This document shows, one piece after another, positions 8,420-16,819 of a stretch of DNA of 64,000 bases. The translations under genes were made by a program, and so were the position numbers. This stretch comes from Pararobbsia silviterrae (lineage in GTDB: Bacteria; Pseudomonadota; Gammaproteobacteria; Burkholderiales; Burkholderiaceae): positions 62,001-126,000 of the forward strand of contig NZ_RBZU01000014.1 of the NCBI RefSeq assembly GCF_003628125.1, given 5' to 3'. The stretch's first letter is position 1. Each line of letters opens with the position of its first letter. The notes beneath the pieces are model-generated. The model was given only the letters and a program-made list of their open reading frames with translations, had not been told where the DNA came from and ran no database searches.

Positions 8420-9426
8420 CGACTTCCTCGAACAAGCCGGCCGACACGACGCCGCCCGCGCCGGCGCGCTCCGCCAACGCGGGCACGCGCATGGGGCTCA
8501 ACAGCTATCTCGGCCTCGCGGGCGCACTGATCGCGATGATCGCGCTGTTCTCGGTGCTGAGCTCGCACTTCCTCACGTACGACACGTTCATCACGATCGC
8601 GAATCAGATTCCCGATCTCGTCGTCATGGCCGTCGGCATGACGTTCGTGCTGATCATCGCCGGCATCGACCTGTCGGTCGGCTCGGTGCTTGCGCTTGCC
8701 GCATCGGCCGTCAGCGTCGCGTCGCTCCAGTGGCATCTGAACCCGATCGTCTCGGGTCTGTTCGGACTTGTGGTCGCGGCGGTCGCGGGCACGCTGACGG
8801 GCGCCGTGACGGTCGCCTGGCGCATCCCGTCGTTCATCGTCTCGCTCGGCGTGCTCGAAATGGCGCGCGGCTTCGCGTATCAGCTCACGAACTCGCGCAC
8901 GTCGTATATCGGCGACGCGTTCGACTGGCTCGCGAATCCGATCGCGGTCGGCATTTCGCCCGCGTTCGTGATCGCCGTCGTCGTCATGATCGTCGCGCAG
9001 CTCGTGCTCACGCGCACGGTGTTCGGCCGCTATCTGATCGGCATCGGCACGAACGAGGAAGCCGTGCGTCTCGCGGGTATCGATCCGCGGCCCTACAAGA
9101 TCCTCGTGTTCGCGCTCATGGGCGCGTTCGCGGGACTCGCGGCGCTGTTCCAGATCTCGCGGCTCGAAGCGGCCGATCCGAATGCGGGGTCGGGCGCCGA
9201 GCTCCAGGTCATCGCGGCGGTCGTGATCGGCGGCACGAGTCTCATGGGCGGACGCGGTTCGGTGATCAGCACGTTCTTCGGCGTGCTCATCATCTCCGTG
9301 CTCGCGGCCGGGCTCGCGCAGATCGGCGCGAACGAGCCGACCAAGCGGATCATCACGGGCGCGGTCATCGTCGTGGCCGTCGTGCTCGATACGTATCGCA
9401 GCCATCGCGCGAAGCGCCGCGCCTGA
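8416..9426 (+). CDS. rbsC: ribose ABC transporter permease
   Basis: A 336-residue integral membrane permease with about eight to ten hydrophobic helices. It carries the family blocks 'GIDLSVGSVLALAA' near residue 77 and 'VVIGGTSLMGGRGSV' near 270, both diagnostic of the RbsC/XylH permease family. A hydrophilic N-terminal stretch of about 30 residues precedes the first helix. Its ATG overlaps the rbsA stop, so the two are coupled. It forms the membrane channel for RbsA and RbsB. Confidence 0.94.
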   Translation: MTTSSNKPADTTPPAPARSANAGTRMGLNSYLGLAGALIAMIALFSVLSSHFLTYDTFITIANQIPDLVVMAVGMTFVLIIAGIDLSVGSVLALAASAVSVASLQWHLNPIVSGLFGLVVAAVAGTLTGAVTVAWRIPSFIVSLGVLEMARGFAYQLTNSRTSYIGDAFDWLANPIAVGISPAFVIAVVVMIVAQLVLTRTVFGRYLIGIGTNEEAVRLAGIDPRPYKILVFALMGAFAGLAALFQISRLEAADPNAGSGAELQVIAAVVIGGTSLMGGRGSVISTFFGVLIISVLAAGLAQIGANEPTKRIITGAVIVVAVVLDTYRSHRAKRRA

Positions 9427-9466
9427 ACGCGTCGCGCCGGAGCCACCACCAGAAGGGTAGCGAACC

Positions 9467-10510
9467 ATGTCGACCATCAAGGACGTTGCCGCGCTCGCGG
9501 GCGTGTCGTACACGACGGTATCGCACGTCGTGAACAACTCACGCCCGGTGAGCGACGACAAACGCGCCCGGGTGCTCGCCGCGATCGCCGAACTCAACTA
9601 CGTGCCCTCGGCGGTCGCACGTTCGCTCAAAGCGAATGCGACCGCGACGATCGGCCTGATCGTGCCGAACAACACGAACCCGTACTTCGCGGAAATCGCA
9701 CGCGGTATCGAGGGCTATTTCCGGCGCAACGGATATTGCGTGTTTCTCTGCAACTCCGATAACGACATCGAAACGCAGCGTGAATACCTGCGCGTGCTTC
9801 ACGAAAAGCGCATCGACGGTCTGATCGTCGCGTCCGCGGGCGACGACGCGAAGGCCGCGCATGCGCTCAATCACGCGGGCGTGCCGGTCGTCATCGTCGA
9901 TCGTCCGATCCCCGGGCTGCGCGCCGATCTCGTGCAGATCGACCATGAGACCGGCGCCGCGATGGCGACGCGTCATCTGCTCGATCTCGGTCATCGCCGT
10001 ATCGGGTGTATCGCGGGCCCGGCGACGACCGCGGTCAGCGTCATGCGTGTCGCGGGTTTCAAGCAGGCCATGGCCGAGCACGGCATCGAGGTGTTGCCCG
10101 ATGCCATCGTGGCAGGCGACTTTTCGAGCCCGGGCGGATATGCTGCGGCCTCCGCGTTATTCGATGCGCTCGCACCGACGGCGATCTTCGCGGGCAACGA
10201 CCTCATGGGCATCGGCGCGCTGCGCGCGGCGGCCGAACGCGGTATCCGCGTGCCCGAGGATTGTTCGATCGTCGGCTTCGACGACGTCGAACTGAGCCGC
10301 TATGTCTATCCGTCGCTGACGACGGTCGGTCAGGCGATCCTGCGGCTCGGCGAGACGGCGGCGAGCGCGTTGCTCGATCGGATCAACGGCGTCGTCAGCG
10401 GTCCGACGCGCAAGCTCACGGTCGAGCCGAAACTGCTCGTGCGCGAGTCGAGCGCGCCGCCGTCGCTCCCGGCATCCGTTTCTTCTTCATCCCATCAACA
10501 AAAGGTCTAG
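9467..10510 (+). CDS. rbsR: LacI-family transcriptional regulator of ribose genes
   Basis: A 347-residue repressor. The helix-turn-helix and hinge lie at residues 3-58 ('TIKDVAALAGVSYTTVSHVV', then 'YVPSAVARSLK'). A periplasmic-binding-protein-like effector domain follows ('TIGLIVPNNTNPYFAE', 'AIFAGNDLMGIGAL', 'SIVGFDDVELSRYVYPSLTTV'). It sits inside the operon between the transporter and the kinase and probably binds the 5449-5464 palindrome, releasing when ribose or ribose 5-phosphate binds. GAAGGG precedes the ATG. The final 20 residues are Ser/Pro-rich. Confidence 0.9.
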   Translation: MSTIKDVAALAGVSYTTVSHVVNNSRPVSDDKRARVLAAIAELNYVPSAVARSLKANATATIGLIVPNNTNPYFAEIARGIEGYFRRNGYCVFLCNSDNDIETQREYLRVLHEKRIDGLIVASAGDDAKAAHALNHAGVPVVIVDRPIPGLRADLVQIDHETGAAMATRHLLDLGHRRIGCIAGPATTAVSVMRVAGFKQAMAEHGIEVLPDAIVAGDFSSPGGYAAASALFDALAPTAIFAGNDLMGIGALRAAAERGIRVPEDCSIVGFDDVELSRYVYPSLTTVGQAILRLGETAASALLDRINGVVSGPTRKLTVEPKLLVRESSAPPSLPASVSSSSHQQKV

Positions 10511-10512
10511 CA

Positions 10513-11454
10513 GTGGAAGCGAAAAAAGATCAGCGGCAAGGCCGTGTCGTCGTGGTCGGCAGCCTCAATATGGATCTCGTGGTTCGCTCGCCGCGCATGC
10601 CTCAGCCCGGAGAAACGCTCGTCGGCCGTACGTTTGCTCAGGTGCCCGGCGGCAAGGGCGGCAACCAGGCCGTCGCGGCCGCGCGCCTGGGCGCCGCGGT
10701 GTCGATGATCGGCCGCATCGGCGCCGACGCGAACGGCGCGCAGCTCAAGCAGGGCCTCGAAGTCGAAGGCATCGATTGCAGCGGCGTGTCGTCGGACGCG
10801 GCGTTGCCGACCGGCGTCGCGTTGATCACCGTCGACGACGCGAGCCAGAACTCGATCGTCATCGTCGCCGGCAGCAACGGCGCGCTGACGCCCGAAGGGA
10901 TCGCCGCGCGCGAGCCGGCGATCGCGGCGGCGGATGTCGTCGTCTGCCAGCTCGAAACGCCGCGCGAGACCGTGTTCGCGGCGATGCAGACGGCGCGCCG
11001 CGACGGACGCACCGTGGTGCTGAACCCGGCCCCCGTGACGGCGCCGTTGCCGCGCGACTGGCTCGAACTCGCGGACTTCGTGATTCCGAACGAAATCGAG
11101 GCGGCCGCGCTGTCGGGCGTGACCGTCGACTCGCCCGAGGCCGCGTATCGAGCCGCCGCCGCCTTGCGCGAGCAGGGCGCGCGCACGGTCATCGTGACGC
11201 TCGGCGGGCAGGGCGTGTTCGTGCTCGGCGACCACAACGCGCAGACGCACGGCACGCACTATCCGGCGCGGCGTGTCGACGCGGTCGATACGACGGCGGC
11301 CGGCGATACGTTCGTCGGCGGCTTCGCGGCCACGCTCGCCTCGGGGCGTTCGATCGACGAAGCCGTGCGCTTCGGTCTGGCGGCCGCCGCGCTGTCGGTC
11401 ACGCGCGCGGGCGCGCAGCCGTCGATTCCGCGACTCGCCGAGGTCGCGCTTTAG
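10513..11454 (+). CDS. rbsK: ribokinase
   Basis: A 313-residue PfkB-family sugar kinase that phosphorylates ribose to ribose 5-phosphate. The N-terminal signature 'VVVVGSLNMDLVVRSPRMPQ' and 'VPGGKGGNQAVAAARLGA' identify ribokinase. The C-terminal 'DTTAAGDTFVGGFAA' holds the anion hole and catalytic Asp. The frame is open far upstream over rbsR. The only sensible start is the GTG at 10513, two bases after the rbsR stop, which places the first beta strand about 10 residues in. The close spacing implies translational coupling with rbsR. Confidence 0.92.
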   Translation: MEAKKDQRQGRVVVVGSLNMDLVVRSPRMPQPGETLVGRTFAQVPGGKGGNQAVAAARLGAAVSMIGRIGADANGAQLKQGLEVEGIDCSGVSSDAALPTGVALITVDDASQNSIVIVAGSNGALTPEGIAAREPAIAAADVVVCQLETPRETVFAAMQTARRDGRTVVLNPAPVTAPLPRDWLELADFVIPNEIEAAALSGVTVDSPEAAYRAAAALREQGARTVIVTLGGQGVFVLGDHNAQTHGTHYPARRVDAVDTTAAGDTFVGGFAATLASGRSIDEAVRFGLAAAALSVTRAGAQPSIPRLAEVAL

Positions 11455-11605
11455 TCGCCTGCAACCGGCGCGGCTCGACGCGGCATGCCGCGTCGAGCAT
11501 GCCGTCGAGATCGAACGCCGAGCCGTACGCGGCGTCGTGCGCGAGCCGGTATGTCATGCCGCGTCCGGCGCGCGCCGCATCCATCCTTATCGTTTCAGTA
11601 CGTCC

Positions 11606-12004
11606 ATGAAAAAAACACGTTTGCTCCATGCCGATCTGTCGCGCCTGATCGCGACGCTGGGTCACGGCGACATGGTCCTCGTGACCGATGCGGGCATGCC
11701 CGCGCCGCACGACAGCCCGGCGCAGATCATCGATCTCGCGCTGACGCCCGGCGTACCGACGCTCGCGGCGACGATCGACGTGCTGCTCGACGAGATGCAG
11801 GTCGAGTCGCATATCGTGGCGACCGAAACGCTCGAACGGCTCGACCCGTGGTTCACGGGTTTGTCGCTCGACGCGATCGGCGCGCGGCGCGTCGTCAGTC
11901 ACGAAGAACTCAAGGCGCTGTCGCGTCGCGCGCGCGCGGTGGTGCGCACGGGCGAATGCACGCCGTATGCGAATCTGATGCTCGTAGCGGGCGTCACGTT
12001 CTAG
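11606..12004 (+). CDS. rbsD: D-ribose pyranase
   Basis: A 132-residue protein of the RbsD/FucU family, which interconverts the pyranose and furanose forms of ribose so that RbsK can use it. Visible family blocks are 'LGHGDMVLVTDAGMPAP' at about residues 19-35 with its conserved His and Asp, and 'VVRTGECTPYANLMLVAGV' at the C-terminus. The start is the ATG giving MKKTRLLHADLS. It is separated from rbsK by 151 bp, so it may have some independent expression, yet it lies on the same strand and completes the pathway. Confidence 0.92.
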   Translation: MKKTRLLHADLSRLIATLGHGDMVLVTDAGMPAPHDSPAQIIDLALTPGVPTLAATIDVLLDEMQVESHIVATETLERLDPWFTGLSLDAIGARRVVSHEELKALSRRARAVVRTGECTPYANLMLVAGVTF

Positions 12005-12012
12005 TTCGAAGT

Positions 12013-12057
12013 AGGGATAGACCCAAGAGGGATAAACCCAAGAGGGATAAACCCAGG
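12013..12057 (+). repeat. three tandem 15-bp units
   Basis: AGGGATAAACCCAAG-type units at 12013, 12028 and 12043 with two substitutions between copies. They are intergenic, just after the rbsD stop. Confidence 0.9.
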
Positions 12058-12232
12058 ATTCGGGAAAAGACGATTCGCGCGCTTGCGAAACCGCCGATCC
12101 CGCGCGCTTGGACGCGATTACCGCTTTCGCTTGAATCGGCTTGCATGAGGCCATGCCCGGCGGATTACTGAGACGTGTCGGGTTGATATACTCGTAGCGC
12201 CCCATGAAATTCGATCAGCCCACGAGCCCGCC

Positions 12233-15200
12233 ATGTCGACGTCGCACAAGCTGTCGCCCTCCGAAGTCAAACAACGCCTGATTCGAGTAGGGCGGGCACG
12301 CACGACGCACCGATGGTTGATCGGAATCGTGATCGCGCTCGTCGTGTTCGGCTTATTGGGGTTTTTCGCGGCGCCGCCGCTGATTCGCCATGTCGCGGAA
12401 CAACAGCTCGGCGCGGCGCTCGATCGGCCGGTCTCGATCGGCCGCGTCGCGCTGAATCCCTATACGCTGAATCTCGAAGTCGACCAGCTCGCCATTGCCG
12501 AGCGCGGCAATACCGGACCGTTTGTTTCGCTCGATAAACTCGTCGTGCGGACCTCGTGGGGATCGATATTCCGATTTGCACCGGTCGTCGATGAATTGAC
12601 GCTTCAGGCGCCGCATTTTCATCTCGTCCGGACCGCCGCGCAGCGCTTTAATTTCTCCGATATCGTCGATAAATTTTCCGCGCCGTCGCCCAAGCCGCCG
12701 TCGAAAGGATTGCCGCGGTTTTCGATTTCGAATATCAAGCTCGTCGACGGCCGCGTCGATTTCGACGATCAGGTGCTGTCGGCCAAGCACGTGATCGACG
12801 ATTGGCAGATCGGCATTCCCTTTGTCGCGACGTTGAAATCGAAGACGGATATCTTCGTCGAGCCGTTGCTCAAGATGCGCATCGACGGCAGTCCGCTCGA
12901 AGTGTCGGGCAAGACCAAGCCGTTCAAGGATTCGCGCGAATCCGATATCGCCTTGCGTTTCGACAAGCTCGATATTCCGAAGCTGCTGTCGTACTCGCCG
13001 GCCGCGCTGCCGGTCGTCGTGACGCAGGGCGCGTTGTCGTCGAATCTCGACCTCCGGTTCATCATGGCCGAGGACAAGCCGAGCCTGATCGTCGCGGGCA
13101 CGGTCGACGTCGCGGGTCTCGCGGCGACGGATCACACGGGCGCGCCGCTCACGCAGGTCGACGCGATTCACGTGGCGACGTCGTCGCTCGAACCGTTGCA
13201 GAGGCAGTTTCATTTTGACGAGATCCGCCTCACGAAGCCCGTCGTCCAGCTCGTGCGGGATGCACAAGGCAAACTCAACCTGCTGACGCTGCCGCCCGCG
13301 CCGACCGCAGCGAATGCCAATGCCGCGAACGCCGATTCTCAAGCCGCCGCGGCCGCCAGCGCGCCCGCGGTCGCCGCCGCGCCGGCCAGCGCGGCGAACC
13401 CGGCGTCGGCGCCCGATCAGGCGCAGGCGCAATCGTCGTCCTCGGCCTCGGCCGAAGCCCCCGCGCCGCTCGATCTCGCGATCCAGAAGTTCGCGATCGA
13501 CCATGCGGACATCAATATCGTCGATCATCTGCCGTCGGCCGCGCAGCCGATCCATATCGACGTCAACGACCTCAACGTCACGCTCGATCGCTTCTCGACG
13601 CTGTCGAACGATCCCGCGCACTACACGCTCGCGAGCAGCGATACGGGCGGCGGCGTGTTCAATGCCGACGGCGACCTCTGGCTCAAGCAGAGCCGCACGA
13701 GCGTCAAGCTCGATATCCATTCGGTGCCGCTCGCGCCGCGCCAGCCGTATCTCGCGCAGTTCGTCGCCGGCGTCGTCACGAAGGGCACGCTCGACGTCAA
13801 CGGGCCGCTCGACGCGGACTGGTCGAAGACACCGTTCGCGATGCATATCGGCAATCTCGCGATCGGGCTCGACGGCGTCGAACTCGTCTACGAGCAGACG
13901 AAGCAGCCCGTGCTGTCGCTGGGTCACGCGCTCGCGCAGATCGATCATGTCGATCTCGGCGAGCGCGAGGCCGTCGTCAAGTCGATCGAGCTCGACCATC
14001 TCGCGCTCAAGGGGCAGCGCCTGCGCGACGGGTCGATCGATCTCGCGAAGCTGCAGCGCGGCGGCGCGGCCGGGCCGGACCTCTCGCATGCGCCGACGGT
14101 TCGCGCGGCGGCCAAGGCCGTCAAGGGCGAGCCGAGCTCGGCGGATTGGCACTACGAGATCCAGTCGGTCTCGCTCAAGCAATCGAGCGTCGATTTCGCC
14201 GATCGCACGACGCCGCAGCCGGTCTCGGTGTCGATCGATCCGCTCGACGTCACGGTCGAAGGTCTCAGCGACGACCTGTCGAAGCCGATCAAGGTTCGCA
14301 CGGCGGGCACGCTGAACAAGAGCGGCACGTTCGACGCCGACGGCCGCGTGACGCCCAAGCCGCTCGGCGTCGCGCTGCGCCTCAACGGCAAGAAGCTCGA
14401 TATCGCGTCGGTCGAGCCGTACTTCGCCCAATACCTGAACGTGACGCTCGCGAGCGCGCGGCTCAGCGCGAGCGGCGACGTCGCGGTGTCGGGCAGCGGG
14501 TCCGAGATGAAGGCCGGCTACAAGGGCGATGTGTCGATGACCGACGTGCGCATGCTCGACAAGGTCACGGCCGAGCCGTTCGCGGGCTGGACCACGCTGT
14601 CGCTCTCGAAACTCGTCGTCAATCGCGATGCGAACAACACGGACGTGTCGGCGGGCGTCGTGACGTTCGCGGGCTTCTACGGAAGCGTCGTGCTCGACAA
14701 ACAGGGCAAGCTGAACCTCAAGGACATCGCGGCCAAGCCCGGCGCGCCGCCCGAGTCGATGGCGGGCGAGGCGAACGCGGCGGCGGCCGAGACGGCCGCG
14801 CATCCGCTGGCGTCGAACAAGGCGAAGCCCGCGCCCGAGCCCGCCTCCGCACCGGTCGCGCAAGCCGCGCCCGCGAGTACGGCGCAGGCCGCGAACGCGG
14901 CGTCCGCGCCGCCCGCGACGCTCGCGAAGTCGGGCATGGATCTGCGCTTCGGCCAGCTCGTGCTGCGTAACGGCCGCGCGGTCTACACGGACAACTTCGT
15001 GCAGCCGAACTACACGGCGAAGCTCATCGACATCAACGGCACGATCGGCGCGTTCGGCACGAAGTCGACGACGCCGGCCCCGGTCGATATCAAGGCGAAC
15101 CTGTCGGCGAACGGTCCGGTCACGATCAAGGGATCGATCAATCCGCTCACGAAGATTCCGACGCTCGACCTCACGGCGGCCGCGCACGACGTCGAACTCA

Positions 15201-16123
15201 CGAATCTCACGCCGTATTCGACCAAGTACGCGGGTTATCCGATCACGAAGGGCAAGCTCAACGTCGATCTGCACTATGTGCTCGACAACGACCATCTGTC
15301 CGCGGACAACCACATCTTCATCGATCAGCTCACGTTCGGCGATCACGTCGATAACGACACCGCGACGAAGCTCCCGGTCAAGCTCGCGCTCGCGCTGCTG
15401 ACGAATTCGCGCGGCGAGATCGACGTCGATATTCCGGTGTCGGGCTCGCTCTCGAATCCGCAATTCAGCATCGGCGGGCTGATCTGGCAGGCCGTGCTCA
15501 ATCTGCTTCAGAAGGCGGTCACGGCGCCGTTCACGCTGCTTGCGAACGCATTCGGCGGGCATTCCGAGGAACTCGGGTATATCGAGTTCGAGCCGGGCTC
15601 GGCGAAGCTGTCCGATGCGCAGCAGAAGAAGCTCGACACCGTCGCGAAGATGCTGACCGAGAAGACGAGCATCAAGCTCGACGTCATCGGCCGTGTCGAT
15701 CCGAAGGTCGACGAACCCGCGCTGCGCGAGGCGGCCGTCGATCGCGCGGTCAAGGAAGAGAAGATCAAGGACACGGTCGGCAAGGGCGAGAGCGTCGACA
15801 CGGATTCGATCACGATCGCGCCCGACGAGTACGACAAATATCTGAAGCGCGCGTACAAGGACACCGACTTCAAGAAAGACACGAATCTGGTCGGCATGAC
15901 GAAGACTTTGCCCGACGATCAGATGAAGCAGCTCATGCTCGATCACACGACGGTCGGCGACGAGCAACTGCGCGAACTCGCCCAGGATCGCGCGGCGGCG
16001 GTGCTCCATTATTTCGAGGGCAAGACCGATCTGCAGCGTGTGTTCGTCGTCGCGCCGAAGCTCAACGCGGACGGTATCCAGGACAAGGGCCCGGCGACGC
16101 GCGTCGACTTCAATCTCAAATAG
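12233..16123 (+). CDS. DUF748 / AsmA-like giant envelope protein
   Basis: A 1296-residue protein. One membrane helix at about residues 25-50 anchors a huge periplasmic region of repeated beta-rich blocks ('LPRFSISNIKLVDGRVDFDD', 'HADINIVDHLPSAAQPIHID', 'KIPTLDLTAAAHDVELTNL'), the pattern of DUF748 and the AsmA/YdbH superfamily, thought to help lipid or polymer movement across the periplasm. Two Ala/Pro/Ser-rich low-complexity linkers lie at about 355-408 and 845-895. The C-terminus (about 1115-1296) is charged and helical and has an OmpA-like flavour ('IEFEPGSAKLSDAQQKKLD'), a known companion of DUF748. It stands alone between the rbs operon and the polyene locus. The substrate is unknown. 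Confidence 0.88.
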   Translation: MSTSHKLSPSEVKQRLIRVGRARTTHRWLIGIVIALVVFGLLGFFAAPPLIRHVAEQQLGAALDRPVSIGRVALNPYTLNLEVDQLAIAERGNTGPFVSLDKLVVRTSWGSIFRFAPVVDELTLQAPHFHLVRTAAQRFNFSDIVDKFSAPSPKPPSKGLPRFSISNIKLVDGRVDFDDQVLSAKHVIDDWQIGIPFVATLKSKTDIFVEPLLKMRIDGSPLEVSGKTKPFKDSRESDIALRFDKLDIPKLLSYSPAALPVVVTQGALSSNLDLRFIMAEDKPSLIVAGTVDVAGLAATDHTGAPLTQVDAIHVATSSLEPLQRQFHFDEIRLTKPVVQLVRDAQGKLNLLTLPPAPTAANANAANADSQAAAAASAPAVAAAPASAANPASAPDQAQAQSSSSASAEAPAPLDLAIQKFAIDHADINIVDHLPSAAQPIHIDVNDLNVTLDRFSTLSNDPAHYTLASSDTGGGVFNADGDLWLKQSRTSVKLDIHSVPLAPRQPYLAQFVAGVVTKGTLDVNGPLDADWSKTPFAMHIGNLAIGLDGVELVYEQTKQPVLSLGHALAQIDHVDLGEREAVVKSIELDHLALKGQRLRDGSIDLAKLQRGGAAGPDLSHAPTVRAAAKAVKGEPSSADWHYEIQSVSLKQSSVDFADRTTPQPVSVSIDPLDVTVEGLSDDLSKPIKVRTAGTLNKSGTFDADGRVTPKPLGVALRLNGKKLDIASVEPYFAQYLNVTLASARLSASGDVAVSGSGSEMKAGYKGDVSMTDVRMLDKVTAEPFAGWTTLSLSKLVVNRDANNTDVSAGVVTFAGFYGSVVLDKQGKLNLKDIAAKPGAPPESMAGEANAAAAETAAHPLASNKAKPAPEPASAPVAQAAPASTAQAANAASAPPATLAKSGMDLRFGQLVLRNGRAVYTDNFVQPNYTAKLIDINGTIGAFGTKSTTPAPVDIKANLSANGPVTIKGSINPLTKIPTLDLTAAAHDVELTNLTPYSTKYAGYPITKGKLNVDLHYVLDNDHLSADNHIFIDQLTFGDHVDNDTATKLPVKLALALLTNSRGEIDVDIPVSGSLSNPQFSIGGLIWQAVLNLLQKAVTAPFTLLANAFGGHSEELGYIEFEPGSAKLSDAQQKKLDTVAKMLTEKTSIKLDVIGRVDPKVDEPALREAAVDRAVKEEKIKDTVGKGESVDTDSITIAPDEYDKYLKRAYKDTDFKKDTNLVGMTKTLPDDQMKQLMLDHTTVGDEQLRELAQDRAAAVLHYFEGKTDLQRVFVVAPKLNADGIQDKGPATRVDFNLK

Positions 16124-16174
16124 GCCGCGTTTTCACCGCCGCGCGCGGGACGGTCGCCCGATGAACCGTCTGCC

Positions 16175-16206
16175 CCGCACATCGGACGATCGCTTCCGAT
16201 GTGCGG
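16175..16206 (+). terminator. strong hairpin downstream of the DUF748 gene
   Basis: CCGCACATCGGA (16175-16186) pairs perfectly with TCCGATGTGCGG (16195-16206) across an 8-nt loop, 51 bp after the stop. There is only a weak T-rich tail, so it is a terminator or a 3'-end stabiliser. Confidence 0.6.
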
Positions 16207-16304
16207 CGCGGTTCTTGCATCGTGCCCACGCCGTCCTTGCGCGGTCCCGGCGTTCCTGCCCACGCCTCCCGGCCGTGCGCGAGACGTCGGCCGAGCGGGC
16301 CCGC

Positions 16305-16338
16305 GCCCGGCCGGTTTCCAGCCTTGTGCCGGCCGGGC
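16305..16338 (+). terminator. second GC-rich hairpin downstream of the DUF748 gene
   Basis: GCCCGGCCGG (16305-16314) pairs with CCGGCCGGGC (16329-16338) across 14 nt. It lies between the first hairpin and the polyene promoter, so the two probably insulate the operons. Confidence 0.45.
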
Positions 16339-16395
16339 ACGCCGTTTGCTGAAAGCACTGACAGTTTTACCGAACGTATCCAAATGCTTCCGGGA

Positions 16396-16423
16396 TTGCC
16401 GGGTCATGTCGCGCCCGTATAAT
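16396..16423 (+). promoter_or_regulatory. candidate sigma70 promoter of the plus-strand polyene operon
   Basis: A perfect TATAAT (16418-16423) with TTGCCG (16396-16401, 4 of 6) at 16-bp spacing. The ACP start codon is 24 bp after the -10 box, so the leader is very short. The rest of 16124-16446 holds only the two hairpins. Confidence 0.6.
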
Positions 16424-16446
16424 CGCGTCCAGCATGTTTTTTAGCG

Positions 16447-16722
16447 ATGACACTATCCATCATGACGGAACTCGAAACCGAGCTCGCGAACCTGATTATC
16501 GACGAGCTGAATCTGCAGGATCTGAAGCTCGCCGACGTCAGCGCGGACACCCCGCTGTACGGCGAAGGCTTTGGACTGGATTCGATCGATATTCTCGAAA
16601 TCGCCCTGATTATTTCGAAGCGCTATGGCTTCGAATTGCGTTCCGACAATCCGGATAACAAGGTCATTTTCAGCTCGCTCGGCCAGCTTGCCGCGCACGT
16701 CGGCGCGCATCGGACGAAGTGA
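16447..16722 (+). CDS. acyl carrier protein of the aryl-polyene locus
   Basis: A 91-residue acyl carrier protein. The phosphopantetheine attachment site is 'GFGLDSIDILEIAL', with Ser46 as the modified residue and the usual acidic helix II after it. The first half is acidic and helical as expected. A second ATG at 16462 (MTELETEL) would give 86 residues and fits the family length equally well; neither has a clear ribosome site. It is the first gene of the plus-strand arm and would carry the growing aryl-polyene chain. It is the only ACP in the window, whereas aryl-polyene clusters usually have two. Confidence 0.92.
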   Translation: MTLSIMTELETELANLIIDELNLQDLKLADVSADTPLYGEGFGLDSIDILEIALIISKRYGFELRSDNPDNKVIFSSLGQLAAHVGAHRTK

Positions 16723-16819
16723 CGCGAGCGCGCGGCATGCGATATGCATGCGGGTGTGCGGGGCTCTGTGCATACCGGGTGCGGCCCGGTGCATCGGTCG
16801 ACGAATTCAGAGGTCGGGC

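Noticed and set aside
12353..16009. A minus-strand open frame of 1218 codons opposite the DUF748 gene
   Set aside because: Composition is Arg/Asp/Leu shadow; the plus strand carries a recognisable protein with membrane anchor and conserved blocks.
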